Below the pieces are notes generated by a model. That model had not been told where the DNA came from, did not search any database, and saw nothing but the letters and a program-made list of their open reading frames with translations. 64,000 nt of DNA from Cavia porcellus. Lineage: Eukaryota > Chordata > Mammalia > Rodentia > Caviidae. Of the stretch, positions 35,974-47,757 are shown one piece after another. Made by a program: the position numbers and the translations under genes. How positions within the stretch are numbered: position 1 is the stretch's first letter; each line of letters begins with the position of its first letter. The stretch lies in NCBI RefSeq assembly GCF_034190915.1, contig NW_026947711.1, positions 62,001-126,000 of the forward strand, read 5' to 3'.

Positions 35974-36375
35974 GTGCGCATTGTATGGGTGTGTGTTACA
36001 TTAGATTCACTAGTAGGAGTGAGAAAAACATCACGGGGTGGTTCGCATTGTATGGGTGTGTGTTACATTACATTCACTAATAGGAGTGAGAAAAACATCA
36101 CGGGGTGGTGCGCATTGTATCGGTGTGTGTTACATTACATTCACTAGTAGGAGTGAGAAAAACATCACGGGGTGGTGCGCATTGTATGGCTGTGTGTTAC
36201 ATTACATTCACTAGTAGGAGTGAGAAAAACATCACGGGGTGGTACGCATTGTATGGGTGTGTGTTACATTACATTCACTAGTAGGAGTGAGAAAAACATC
36301 ACGGGAAGGTGCGCATTGTATGGGTGTGTGTTAAATTACATTCACTACTAGGAGTGAGAAAAACATAACGGGGTG

Positions 36376-36518
36376 GTGTGAATCAGAGGGTCTGAATTAG
36401 GATAGGCAGTGAGTGGCAATGTAGGATGGAGAAAAGCACTGCGGGGTGGTCAGCATGGGGAGGTTAGGGAACATGCAGTGGCAATGTAGGATAGGTTTCT
36501 GAAAAAGTTCGCGGGGTG
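36376..36518 (+). repeat. B-C dimer 41, class III
   Basis: gaaaaagttcgcgg is private. 5 A follow. Confidence 0.95.
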
Positions 36519-36853
36519 GTGCGCATTGTATTGGTGTGTGTTACATTACATTCACTAGTAGGAGTGAGAAAAACATCACGGGGTGGTGCGCATTGTATGG
36601 GTGTGTGTTACATTACATTCACTAGTAGGAGTGAGAAAAACATCACGAGTTAGTGCGCATTGTATGGGTGTGTGTTACATTACATTCACTAGTAGGAGTG
36701 AGAAAAACATCACGGGGTGGTGCGCATTGTATGGATGTGTGTTACATTACATTCACTAGTAGGAGTGAGAAAAACATCACGGGGTGGTGCGCATTGTATG
36801 GGTGTGTGTTACATTACATTCACTAATAGGAGTGAGAAAAACATCACGGGGTG

Positions 36854-36995
36854 ATGTGAATCGGAGTGTCTGAATTAGGATAGGCAGTGAGTGGCAATGT
36901 AGGAGGGAGGAAAGCACCGCGGGTGGTCAGCATGGGGAGGTCAGGGAACATGCAGTGGCAATGTAGGATACGTTTCTTAAAAACATCGCGGGGTG
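36854..36995 (+). repeat. B-C dimer 42, class IIa (minus-g)
   Basis: As dimer 40. 6 A follow. Confidence 0.95.
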
Positions 36996-37397
36996 GTGCG
37001 CATTGTATGGGTGTGTGTTACATTAGATTCACTAGTAGGAGTGAGAAAAACATCACGGGGTGGTTCGCATTGTATGGGTGTGTGTTACATTACATTCACT
37101 AATAGGAGTGAGAAAAACATCACGGGGTGGTGTGCATTGTATCGGTGTGTGTTACATTACATTCACTAGTAGGAGTGAGAAAAACATCACGGGGTGGTGC
37201 GCATTGTATGGCTGTGTGTTACATTACATTCACTAGTAGGAGTGAGAAAAACATCACGGGGTGGTACGCATTGTATGGGTGTGTGTTACATTACATTCAC
37301 TAGTAGGAGTGAGAAAAACATCACGGGAAGGTGCGCATTGTATGGGTGTGTGTTAAATTACATTCACTACTAGGAGTGAGAAAAACATAACGGGGTG

Positions 37398-37539
37398 GTG
37401 TGAATCAGAGGGTCTGAATTAGGATAGGCAGTGAGTGGCAATGTAGGAGGGAGGAAAGCACCGCGGGTGGTCAGCATGGGGAGGTCAGGGAACATGCAGT
37501 GGCAATGTAGGATACGTTTCTTAAAAACATCGCGGGGTG
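37398..37539 (+). repeat. B-C dimer 43, class III/IIa chimera
   Basis: The left part is class III (gaatcagagggtctg, preceded by ctactagg...cataacgg). From gtaggaggg onward it is IIa minus-g. The switch lies in the block common to both classes, about 37420-37445. 6 A follow. Confidence 0.94.
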
Positions 37540-37941
37540 GTGCGCATTGTATGGGTGTGTGTTACATTAGATTCACTAGTAGGAGTGAGAAAAACATCAC
37601 GGGGTGGTTCGCATTGTATGGGTGTGTGTTACATTACATTCACTAATAGGAGTGAGAAAAACATCACGGGGTGGTGTGCATTGTATCGGTGTGTGTTACA
37701 TTACATTCACTAGTAGGAGTGAGAAAAACATCACGGGGTGGTGCGCATTGTATGGCTGTGTGTTACATTACATTCACTAGTAGGAGTGAGAAAAACATCA
37801 CGGGGTGGTACGCATTGTATGGGTGTGTGTTACATTACATTCACTAGTAGGAGTGAGAAAAACATCACGGGAAGGTGCGCATTGTATGGGTGTGTGTTAA
37901 ATTACATTCAATACTAGGAGTGAGAAAAACATAACGGGGTG

Positions 37942-38084
37942 GTGTGAATCAGAGGGTCTGAATTAGGATAGGCAGTGAGTGGCAATGTAGGATGGAGAAA
38001 AGCACTGCGGGGTGGTCAGCATGGGGAGGTTAGGGAACATGCAGTGGCAATGTAGGATAGGTTTCTGAAAAACTTCGCGGGGTG
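37942..38084 (+). repeat. B-C dimer 44, class III
   Basis: Preceded by a caatactagg monomer. 5 A follow. Confidence 0.95.
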
Positions 38085-38419
38085 GTGCGCATTGTATTGG
38101 TGTGTGTTACATTACATTCACTAGTAGGAGTGAGAAAAACATCACGGGGTGGTGCGCATTGTATGGGTGTGTGTTACATTACATTCACTAGTAGGAGTGA
38201 GAAAAACATCACGAGTTAGTGCGCATTGTATGGGTGTGTGTTACATTAGATTCACTAGTAGGAGTGAGAAAAACATCACGGGGTGGTGCGCATTGTATGG
38301 ATGTGTGTTACATTACATTCACTAGTAGGAGTGAGAAAAACATCACGGGGTGGTGCGCATTGTATGGGTGTGTGTTACATTACATTCACTAGTAGGAGTG
38401 AGAAAAACATCACGGGGTG

Positions 38420-38561
38420 ATGTGAATCGGAGTGTCTGAATTAGGATAGGCAGTGAGTGGCAATGTAGGAGGGAGGAAGCACCGCGGGGTGGTCAGCATG
38501 GGGAGGTCAGGGAACATGCATTGGCAATGTAGGATAGGTTTCTTAAAAACATCGCGAAGTG
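38420..38561 (+). repeat. B-C dimer 45, class IIb
   Basis: Ends catcgcgaagtgg, private with dimer 48. 12 A follow. Confidence 0.95.
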
Positions 38562-39030
38562 GTGCGCATTGTATGGGTGTGTGTTACTTTAGATTCACTA
38601 GTAGGAGTGAGAAAAACATCACGGGGTGGTGCGCATTTTATGGGTGTGTGTCACATTACATTCTCTAGTAGGAGTGAGAAAAACATCACGAGTTGGTGCG
38701 CATTGTATGGGTGTGTGTTACATTACATTCACTAGTAGGAGTGAGAAAAACATCACGGGGTGGTGCGCATTGTATGGGTGTGTGTTACATTACATTCACT
38801 AGTAGGAGTGAGAAAAACATCACGGTGTGGTGCGCATTGTATGGGTGTGTGTTACATTACATTCACCAGTAGGAGTGAGAAAAACATCACGGGGTGGTGC
38901 GCATTGTATGGGTGTGTGTTACATTACATTGACCAGTAGGAGTGAGAAAAACATCACGGGGTGGTGCGCATTGTATGGGTGTGTGTTACATTAGATTCAC
39001 CAGTAGGAGTGAGAAAAACATCACGGGGTG

Positions 39031-39096
39031 GTGCGCATTGTATGGGTGTGTGTTAAATTACTTTCACTAGTAGGAGTGAGAAAACATCACGGTGTG
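39031..39096 (+). repeat. 66 bp phase-marker A monomer 9
   Basis: Lies in the 12-A run after the IIb dimer at 38420, 3533 bp after the previous marker. An HOR tail has been joined here to a IIb start. Confidence 0.92.
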
Positions 39097-39364
39097 GTGC
39101 GCATTGTATGGGTGTGTGTTAAATTACATTCACTAGTAGGAGTGAGAAAAACATCACGGGGTGGTGCGCATTGTATGGGTGTGTGTTACATTACATTCAC
39201 TAGTAGGAGTGAGAAAAACATCACGGGGTGGTGCGCATTGTATGGGTGTGTGTTACATTACATTCACTAGTAGGAGTGAGAAAAACATCACGGGGTGGTG
39301 CGCATTGTATGGGTGTGTGTTACATTACATTCACTAATAGGAGTGAGAAAAACATCACGGGGTG

Positions 39365-39506
39365 ATGTGAATCGGAGTGTCTGAATTAGGATAGGCAGTG
39401 AGTGGCAATGTAGGAGGGCGGAAAGCACCGCGGGTGGTCAGCATGGGGAGGTCAGGGAACATGCAGTGGCAATGTAGGATACGTTTCTTAAAAACATCGC
39501 GGGGTG
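39365..39506 (+). repeat. B-C dimer 46, class IIa (minus-g)
   Basis: gagggcgg is private. 6 A follow. Confidence 0.95.
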
Positions 39507-39908
39507 GTGCGCATTGTATGGGTGTGTGTTACATTAGATTCACTAGTAGGAGTGAGAAAAACATCACGGGGTGGTTCGCATTGTATGGGTGTGTGTTACA
39601 TTACATTCACTAATAGGAGTGAGAAAAACATCACGGGGTGGTGCGCATTGTATCGGTGTGTGTTACATTACATTCACTAGTAGGAGTGAGAAAAACATCA
39701 CGGGGTGGTGCGCATTGTATGGCTGTGTGTTACATTACATTCACTAGTAGGAGTGAGAAAAACATCACGGGGTGGTGCGCATTGTATGGGTGTGTGTTAC
39801 ATTACATTCACTAGTAGGAGTGAGAAAAACATCACGGGAAGGTGCGCATTGTATGGGTGTGTGTTAAATTACATTCACTACTAGGAGTGAGAAAAACATA
39901 ACGGGGTG

Positions 39909-40051
39909 GTGTGAATCAGAGGGTCTGAGTTAGGATAGGCAGTGAGTGGCAATGTAGGATGGAGAAAAGCACTGCGGGGTGGTCAGCATGGGGAGGTTAG
40001 GGAACATGCAGTGGCAATGTAGGATAGGTTTCTGAAAAACTTCGCGGGGTG
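39909..40051 (+). repeat. B-C dimer 47, class III
   Basis: gtctgagtt is private. 5 A follow. Confidence 0.95.
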
Positions 40052-40386
40052 GTGCGCATTGTATTGGTGTGTGTTACATTACATTCACAAGTAGGAGTGA
40101 GAAAAACATCACGGGGTGGTGCGCATTGTATGGGTGTGTGTTACATTACATTCACTAGTAGGAGTGAGAAAAACATCACGAGTTAGTGCGCATTGTATGG
40201 GTGTGTGTTACATTACATTCACTAGTAGGAGTGAGAAAAACATCACGGGGTGGTGCGCATTGTATGGATGTGTGTTACATTACATTCACTAGTAGGAGTG
40301 AGAAAAACATCACGGGGTGGTGCGCATTGTATGGGTGTGTGTTACATTACATTCACTAGTAGGAGTGAGAAAAACATCACGGGGTG

Positions 40387-40528
40387 ATGTGAATCGGAGT
40401 GTCTGAATTAGGATAGGCAGTGAGTGGCAATGTAGGAGGGAGGAAGCACCGCGGGGTGGTCAGCATGGGGAGTTCAGGGAACATGCATTGGCAATGTAGG
40501 ATAGGTTTCTTAAAAACATCGCGAAGTG
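40387..40528 (+). repeat. B-C dimer 48, class IIb
   Basis: Duplicate of dimer 45 at +1967 bp, with ggggagttcag. 5 A follow. Confidence 0.95.
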
Positions 40529-40863
40529 GTGCGCATTGTATGGGTGTGTGTTACTTTAGATTCACTAGTAGGAGTGAGAAAAACATCACGGGGTGGTGCG
40601 CATTTTATGGGTGTGTGTCACATTACATTCTCTAGTAGGAGTGAGAAAAACATCACGAGTTGGTGCGCATTGTATGGGTGTGTGTTACATTACATTCACT
40701 AGTAGGAGTGAGAAAAACATCACGGGGTGGTGCGCATTGTATGGGTGTGTGTTACATTACATTCACTAGTAGGAGTGAGAAAAACATCACGGGGTGGTGC
40801 GCATTGTATGGGTGTGTGGTACATTACATTCACTAGTAGGAGTGAGAAAAACATCACGGGGTG

Positions 40864-41006
40864 GTGTGAATCGGAGGGTCTGAATTAGGATACGCAGTGA
40901 GTGGCAATGTAGGATGGAGAAAAGCACCGTGGCGTGGTCAGCATGGGGAGGTCAGGGAACATGCAGTGGCAATGTAGGATAGGTTTCTGAAAAACATCGC
41001 GGGGTG
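40864..41006 (+). repeat. B-C dimer 49, class I
   Basis: caccgtggcgtgg is private. 40 A follow. Confidence 0.95.
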
Positions 41007-42212
41007 GTGCGCATTGTATGGGTGTGTGTTACATTAGATTCACTAGTAGGAGTGAGAAAAACATCACGGGGTTGTGCGCATTGTATGGGTGTGTGTTACA
41101 TTAGATTCACTAGTAGGAGTGAGAAAAACATCACGGGGTGGTGCGCATTGTATGGGTGTGTGTTACATTACATTCACTAGTAGGAGTGAGAAAAACATCA
41201 CGGGGTGGTGCGCATTGCACGGGTGTGTTTTACATTACATTCACTAGTAGCAGTGAGAAAAACATCACGGGGTGGTGCGCATTGTATGGGTTTGTGTTAC
41301 ATTACATTCACTAGTATCAGTGAGAAAAACATCACGGGGTGGTTCGCATTGTATGGGTGTGTGTTACATTACATTCACTAGTATCAGTGAGAAAAAAATC
41401 ACGGGGTGGAGCGCATTGTATGGGTGTGTGTTACATTACATTCACTAGTAGGAGTGAGAAAAACATCACGGGGTGGTGCTCATTGCATGGGTGTGTGTTA
41501 CATTACATTCACTAGTAGGTGTGAGAAAAACATCACGGGGTGGTGCGCATTGTATGGGTGTGTGTTACATTAGATTCACTAGTAGGAGTGAGAAAAACAT
41601 AACGGGGTGGTGCGCATTGTATGGGTGTGTGTTACATTACATTCACTAGTAGGAGTGAGAAAAACATCACGGGGCGGTGCGCATTGTATGGGTGTGTGTT
41701 ACATTACATTCACGAGTAGGAGTGAGAAAAACATCACGGGGTGGTGCGCATTGCATGGGTGTGTGTTACATTAGATTCACTAGTAGGAGTGAGAAAAACA
41801 TCACGGGGTGGTGCGCATTGTATGGGTGTGTGTTACATTACATTCACTAGTAGGAGTGAGAAAAACATCACGGGGTGGTGCGCATTGTATGGGTGTGTGT
41901 TACATTACATTCACCAATAGGAGTGAGAAAAACATCACGGGGTGGTGCGCATTGTATGGGTGTGTGTTACATTACATTCACCACTAGGAGTGAGAAAAAC
42001 ATCACGGTGTGGTGCGCATTGTATGGGTGTGTTTTACATTACATTCACCAGTAGGAGTGAGAAAAACATCACGGGGTGGTGCGCATTGTATGGGTGTGTG
42101 TTACATTACATTGACCAGTAGGAGTGAGAAAAACATCACGGGGTGGTGCGCATTGTATGGGTGTGTGTTACATTAGATTCACCAGTAGGAGTGAGAAAAA
42201 CATCACGGGGTG

Positions 42213-42278
42213 GTGCGCATTGTATGGGTGTGTGTTAAATTACTTTCACTAGTAGGAGTGAGAAAACATCACGGTGTG
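42213..42278 (+). repeat. 66 bp phase-marker A monomer 10
   Basis: In the 40-A run; not followed by a dimer, unlike the left-end copies. Confidence 0.92.
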
Positions 42279-43350
42279 GTGCGCATTGTATGGGTGTGTG
42301 TTAAATTACATTCACTAGTAGGAGTGAGAAAAACATCACGGGGTGGTGCGCATTGTATGGGTGTGTGTTACATTACATTCACTCGTAGGAGTGAGAAAAA
42401 CATCACGAGGTGGTGCGCATTGTATGGGTGTGTGTTACATTACATTCACTAGTAGGAGTGAGAAAAACATCACGGGGTGGTGCGCATTGTATGGGTGTGT
42501 GTTACATTACATTCACTAGTAGGAGTGAGAAAAACATCACGGGGTGGTGCGCATTGTATGGGTGTGTGTTACATTACATTCACTAGTAGGAGTGAGAAAA
42601 ACATCACGGGGTGGTGCGCATTGTATGGGTGTGTGTTACATTACATTCACTAGTAGGAGTGAGAAAAACATCACGGGAAGGTGCGCATTGTATGGGTGTG
42701 TGTTAAATTACATTCACTACTAGGAGTGAGAAAAACATAACGGGGTGGTGCGCATTGTATGGGTGTGTGTTACATTACATTCACTAGTAGGAGTGAGAAA
42801 AACATCACGGGGCGGTGCGCATTGTATGGGTGTGTGTTACATTACATTCACGAGTAGGAGTGAGAAAAACATCACGGGGTGGTGCGCATTGCATGGGTGT
42901 GTGTTACATTAGATTCACTAGTAGGAGTGAGAAAAACATCACAGGGTGGTGCGCATTGTATGGGTGTGTGTTACATTACATTCACTAGTAGGAGTGAGAA
43001 AAACATCACGGGGTGGTGCGCATTGTATGGGTGTGTGTTACATTACATTCACCAATGGGAGTGAGAAAAACATCACGGGGTGGTGCGCATTGTATGGGTG
43101 TGTGTTACATTACATTCACCACTAGGAGTGAGAAAAACATCACGGTGTGGTGCGCATTGTATGGGTGTGTGTTACATTACATTCACCAGTAGGAGTGAGA
43201 AAAACATCACGGGGTGGTGCGCATTGTATGGGTGTGTGTTACATTACATTGACCAGTAGGAGTGAGAAAAACATCACGGGGTGGTGCGCATTGTATGGGT
43301 GTGTGTTACATTAGATTCACCAGTAGGAGTGAGAAAAACATCACGGGGTG

Positions 43351-43416
43351 GTGCGCATTGTATGGGTGTGTGTTAAATTACTTTCACTAGTAGGAGTGAG
43401 AAAACATCACGGAGTG
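43351..43416 (+). repeat. 66 bp phase-marker A monomer 11
   Basis: 1138 bp after marker 10; ends cggagtgg where the others have cggtgtgg. Confidence 0.9.
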
Positions 43417-43684
43417 GTGCGCATTGTATGGGTGTGTGTTAAATTACATTCACTAGTAGGAGTGAGAAAAACATCACGGGGTGGTGCACATTGTATGGGT
43501 ATGTGTTACATTACATTCACTAGTAGGAGTGAGAAAAACATCACGGGGTGGTGCGCATTGTATGGGTGTGTGTTACATTACATTCACTAGTAGGAGTGAG
43601 AAAAACATCACGGGGTGGTGCGCATTGTATGGGTGTGTGTTACATTACATTCACTAATAGGAGTGAGAAAAACATCACGGGGTG

Positions 43685-43827
43685 ATGTGAATCGGAGTGT
43701 CTGAATTAGGATAGGCAGTGAGTGGCAATGTAGGAGGGAGGAAAGCACCGCGGGGTGGTCAGCATGGGGAGGTCAGGGAACATGCAGTGGCAATGTAGGA
43801 TACGTTTCTTAAAAACATCGCGGGGTG
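43685..43827 (+). repeat. B-C dimer 50, class IIa
   Basis: Full-length IIa, without the minus-g change. 8 A follow. It has no counterpart in the 45.6-47.9 kb copy. Confidence 0.95.
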
Positions 43828-44363
43828 GTGCGCATTGTATGGGTGTGTGTTACATTAGATTCACTAGTAGGAGTGAGAAAAACATCACGGGGTGGTTCGC
43901 ATTGTATGGGTGTGTGTTACATTACATTCACTAATAGGAGTGAGAAAAACATCACGGGGTGGTGCGCATTGTATGGGTGTGTGTTACATTACATTCACTA
44001 GTAGGAGTGAGAAAAACATCACGGGGTGGTGCGCATTGTATGGGTGTGTGTTACATTACATTCACTAGTAGGAGTGAGAAAAACATCACGAGTTAGTGCG
44101 CATTGTATGGGTGTGTGTTACATTACATTCACTAGTAGGAGTGAGAAAAACATCACGGGGTGGTGCGCATTGTATGGGTGTGTGTTACATTACATTCACT
44201 AGTAGGAGTGAGAAAAACATCACGGGGTGGTGCGCATTGTATGGGTGTGTGTTACATTACATTCACTAGTAGGAGTGAGAAAAACATCACGGGAAGGTGC
44301 GCATTGTATGGGTGTGTGTTAAATTACATTCACTACTAGGAGTGAGAAAAACATAACGGGGTG

Positions 44364-44506
44364 GTGTGAATCAGAGGGTCTGAATTAGGCTAGGCAGTGA
44401 GTGGCAATGTAGGATGGAGAAAAGCACTGCGGGGTGGTCAGCATGGGGAGGTTAGGGAACATGCAGTGGCAATGTAGGATAGGTTTCTGAAAAACTTCGC
44501 GGGGTG
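44364..44506 (+). repeat. B-C dimer 51, class III
   Basis: aggctaggc is private. 5 A follow. Confidence 0.95.
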
Positions 44507-44841
44507 GTGCGCATTGTATCGGTGTGTGTTACATTACATTCACTAGTAGGAGTGAGAAAAACATCACGGGGTGGTGCGCATTGTATGGGTGTGTGTTACA
44601 TTACATTCACTAGTAGGAGTGAGAAAAACATCACGAGATAGTGCGCATTGTATGGGTGTGTGTTACATTACATTCACGAGTAGGAGTGAGAAAAACATCA
44701 CGGGGTGGTGCGCATTGTATGGGTGTGTGTTACATTACATTCACTAGTAGGAGTGAGAAAAACATCACGGGGTGGTGCGCATTTTATGGGTGTGTGTTAA
44801 ATTACATTCACTACTAGGAGTGAGAAAAACATAACGGGGTG

Positions 44842-44984
44842 GTGTGAATCAGAGGGTCTGAATTAGGATAGGCAGTGAGTGGCAATGTAGGATGGAGAAA
44901 AGCACTGCGGGGTGGTCAGCATGGGGAGGTTAGGGAACATGCAGTGGCAATGTAGGATAGGTTTCTGAAAATCTTCGCGGGGTG
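44842..44984 (+). repeat. B-C dimer 52, class III
   Basis: gaaaatcttcgcgg, shared with dimer 55. 4 A follow. Confidence 0.95.
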
Positions 44985-45252
44985 GTGCGCATTGTATGGG
45001 TGTGTGTTACATTAGATTCACTAGTAGGAGTGAGAAAAACATCACGGGGTGGTGCGCATTGTATGGGTGTGTGTTACATTACATTCACTAATAGGATTGA
45101 GAAAAACATCACGGGGTGGTGCGCATTGTATGGGTGTGTGTTACATTACATTCACTAGTAGGAGTGAGAAAAACATCACGGGGTGGTGCGCATTGTATGG
45201 GTGTGTGTTACATTACATTCACTAGTAGGAGTGAGAAAAACATCACGGGGTG

Positions 45253-45395
45253 GTGTGAATCGGAGGGTCTGAATTAGGATACGCAGTGAGTGGCAATGTA
45301 GGATGGAGAAAAGCACCGCGCGGTGGTCAGCATGGGGAGGTCAGGGAACATGCAGTGGCAATGTAGGATAGGTTTCTGAAAAACATTGCGGGGTG
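45253..45395 (+). repeat. B-C dimer 53, class I
   Basis: caccgcgcggtgg, shared with dimer 56; ends acattgcgg. 22 A follow. Confidence 0.95.
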
Positions 45396-46400
45396 GTGCG
45401 CATTGTATGGGTGTGTGTTACATTACATTCACTAGTAGGAGTGAGAAAAACATCACGGGGCGGTGCGCATTGTATGGGTGTGTGTTACATTACATTCACG
45501 AGTAGGAGTGAGAAAAACATCACGGGGTGGTGCGCATTGCATGGGTGTGTGTTACATTAGATTCACTAGTAGGAGTGAGAAAAACATCACAGGGTGGTGC
45601 GCATTGTATGGGTGTGTGTTACATTACATTCACTAGTAGGAGTGAGAAAAACATCACGGGGTGGTGCGCATTGTATGGGTGTGTGTTACATTACATTCAC
45701 TAGTAGGAGTGAGAAAAACATCACGGGAAGGTGCGCATTGTATGGGTGTGTGTTAAATTACATTCACTACTAGGAGTGAGAAAAACATAACGGGGTGGTG
45801 CGCATTGTATGGGTGTGTGTTACATTACATTCACTAGTAGGAGTGAGAAAAACATCACGGGGCGGTGCGCATTGTATGGGTGTGTGTTACATTACATTCA
45901 CGAGTAGGAGTGAGAAAAACATCACGGGGTGGTGCGCATTGCATGGGTGTGTGTTACATTAGATTCACTAGTAGGAGTGAGAAAAACATCACAGGGTGGT
46001 GCGCATTGTATGGGTGTGTGTTACATTACATTCACTAGTAGGAGTGAGAAAAACATCACGGGGTGGTGCGCATTGTATGGGTGTGTGTTACATTACATTC
46101 ACCAATGGGAGTGAGAAAAACATCACGGGGTGGTGCGCATTGTATGGGTGTGTGTTACATTACATTCACCACTAGGAGTGAGAAAAACATCACGGTGTGG
46201 TGCGCATTGTATGGGTGTGTGTTACATTACATTCTCCAGTAGGAGTGAGAAAAACATCACGGGGTGGTGCGCATTGTATGGGTGTGTGTTACATTACATT
46301 GACCAGTAGGAGTGAGAAAAACATCACGGGGTGGTGCGCATTGTATGGGTGTGTGTTACATTAGATTCACCAGTAGGAGTGAGAAAAACATCACGGGGTG

Positions 46401-46466
46401 GTGCGCATTGTATGGGTGTGTGTTAAATTACTTTCACTAGTAGGAGTGAGAAAACATCACGGTGTG
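46401..46466 (+). repeat. 66 bp phase-marker A monomer 12
   Basis: 3050 bp after marker 11, in the second copy of the 42.5-47.9 kb duplication. Confidence 0.92.
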
Positions 46467-46868
46467 GTGCGCATTGTATGGGTGTGTGTTAAATTACATT
46501 CACTAGTAGGAGTGAGAAAAACATCACGGGGTGGTGCGCATTGTATGGGTGTGTGTTACATTACATTCACTAGTAGGAGTGAGAAAAACATCACGAGTTA
46601 GTGCGCATTGTATGGGTGTGTGTTACATTACATTCACTAGTAGGAGTGAGAAAAACATCACGGGGTGGTGCGCATTGTATGGGTGTGTGTTACATTACAT
46701 TCACTAGTAGGAGTGAGAAAAACATCACGGGGTGGTGCGCATTGTATGGGTGTGTGTTACATTACATTCACTAGTAGGAGTGAGAAAAACATCACGGGAA
46801 GGTGCGCATTGTATGGGTGTGTGTTAAATTACATTCACTACTAGGAGTGAGAAAAACATAACGGGGTG

Positions 46869-47011
46869 GTGTGAATCAGAGGGTCTGAATTAGGATAGGC
46901 AGTGAGTGGCAATGTAGGATGGAGAAAAGCACTGCGGGGTGGTCAGCATGGGGAGGTTAGGGAACATGCAGTGGCAATGTAGGATAGGTTTCTGAAAAAC
47001 TTCGCGGGGTG
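46869..47011 (+). repeat. B-C dimer 54, class III
   Basis: Counterpart of dimer 51 at +2505 bp. 5 A follow. Confidence 0.95.
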
Positions 47012-47346
47012 GTGCGCATTGTATCGGTGTGTGTTACATTACATTCACTAGTAGGAGTGAGAAAAACATCACGGGGTGGTGCGCATTGTATGGGTGTGTG
47101 TTACATTACATTCACTAGTAGGAGTGAGAAAAACATCACGAGATAGTGCGCATTGTATGGGTTTGTGTTACATTACATTCACTAGTAGGAGTGAGAAAAA
47201 CATCACGGGGTGGTGCGCATTGTATGGGTGTGTGTTACATTACATTCACTAGTAGGAGTGAGAAAAACATCACGGGGTGGTGCGCATTTTATGGGTGTGT
47301 GTTAAATTACATTCACTACTAGGAGTGAGAAAAACATAACGGGGTG

Positions 47347-47489
47347 GTGTGAATCAGAGGGTCTGAATTAGGATAGGCAGTGAGTGGCAATGTAGGATGG
47401 AGAAAAGCACTGCGGGGTGGTCAGCATGGGGAGGTTAGGGAACATGCAGTGGCAATGTAGGATAGGTTTCTGAAAATCTTCGCGGGGTG
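47347..47489 (+). repeat. B-C dimer 55, class III
   Basis: Counterpart of dimer 52 at +2505 bp. 4 A follow. Confidence 0.95.
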
Positions 47490-47757
47490 GTGCGCATTGT
47501 ATGGGTGTGTGTTACATTAGATTCACTAGTAGGAGTGAGAAAAACATCACGGGGTGGTGCGCATTGTATGGGTGTGTGTTACATTACATTCACTAATAGG
47601 ATTGAGAAAAACATCACGGGGTGGTGCGTATTGTATGGGTGTGTGTTACATTACATTCACTAGTAGGAGTGAGAAAAACATCACGGGGTGGTGCGCATTG
47701 TATGGGTGTGTGTTACATTACATTCACTAGTAGGAGTGAGAAAAACATCACGGGGTG

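Larger units (their letters stand above)
37398..39364 (+). repeat. 1967 bp duplication, copy 1
   Basis: The unit consists of chimeric P, Q, and IIb with 12 A. It recurs 1967 bp downstream. Private marks include gcgaagtgg, gcattttatg, tgtcacattac and ttctctagtagg in the monomers after the IIb dimer. Confidence 0.87.
39365..40780 (+). repeat. 1967 bp duplication, copy 2 (partial)
   Basis: Copy 2 follows copy 1 through P, Q, IIb and the first few A monomers, then diverges near 40.78 kb, where copy 1 continues with cacggtgtgg. It starts with a full IIa dimer in place of the chimera. Confidence 0.85.
35832..40863 (+). repeat. Modular block of 544 bp (P) and 478 bp (Q) units
   Basis: P is a IIa dimer plus 6 A (544 bp) and Q is a class III dimer plus 5 A (478 bp). 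The order is P (35832), Q (36376), P (36854), chimeric P (37398), Q (37942), IIb+12A (38420), P (39365), Q (39909), IIb+5A (40387). All four P dimers lack one g (gcgggtgg), a private deletion showing common descent. Confidence 0.9.
41007..43684 (+). repeat. 40-monomer A run without dimers
   Basis: 2678 bp of A monomers. It contains the class I-associated series (attgcacgg, gggtttg, tatcag, gtgctc) and two copies of a series ending in the 66 bp marker monomer (42213 and 43351, 1138 bp apart), so a tail of the HOR has been duplicated without its dimers. Confidence 0.9.
42545..45372 (+). repeat. Segmental duplication 42.5-45.4 kb, copy 1
   Basis: The first part repeats at +3050 bp (42809 to 45859; 43351 to 46401), the later part at +2505 bp (44364 to 46869; 44842 to 47347; 45253 to 47758). 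The 545 bp change in offset equals one dimer plus six A monomers, present here (the IIa dimer at 43685) and absent in copy 2. Confidence 0.87.
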
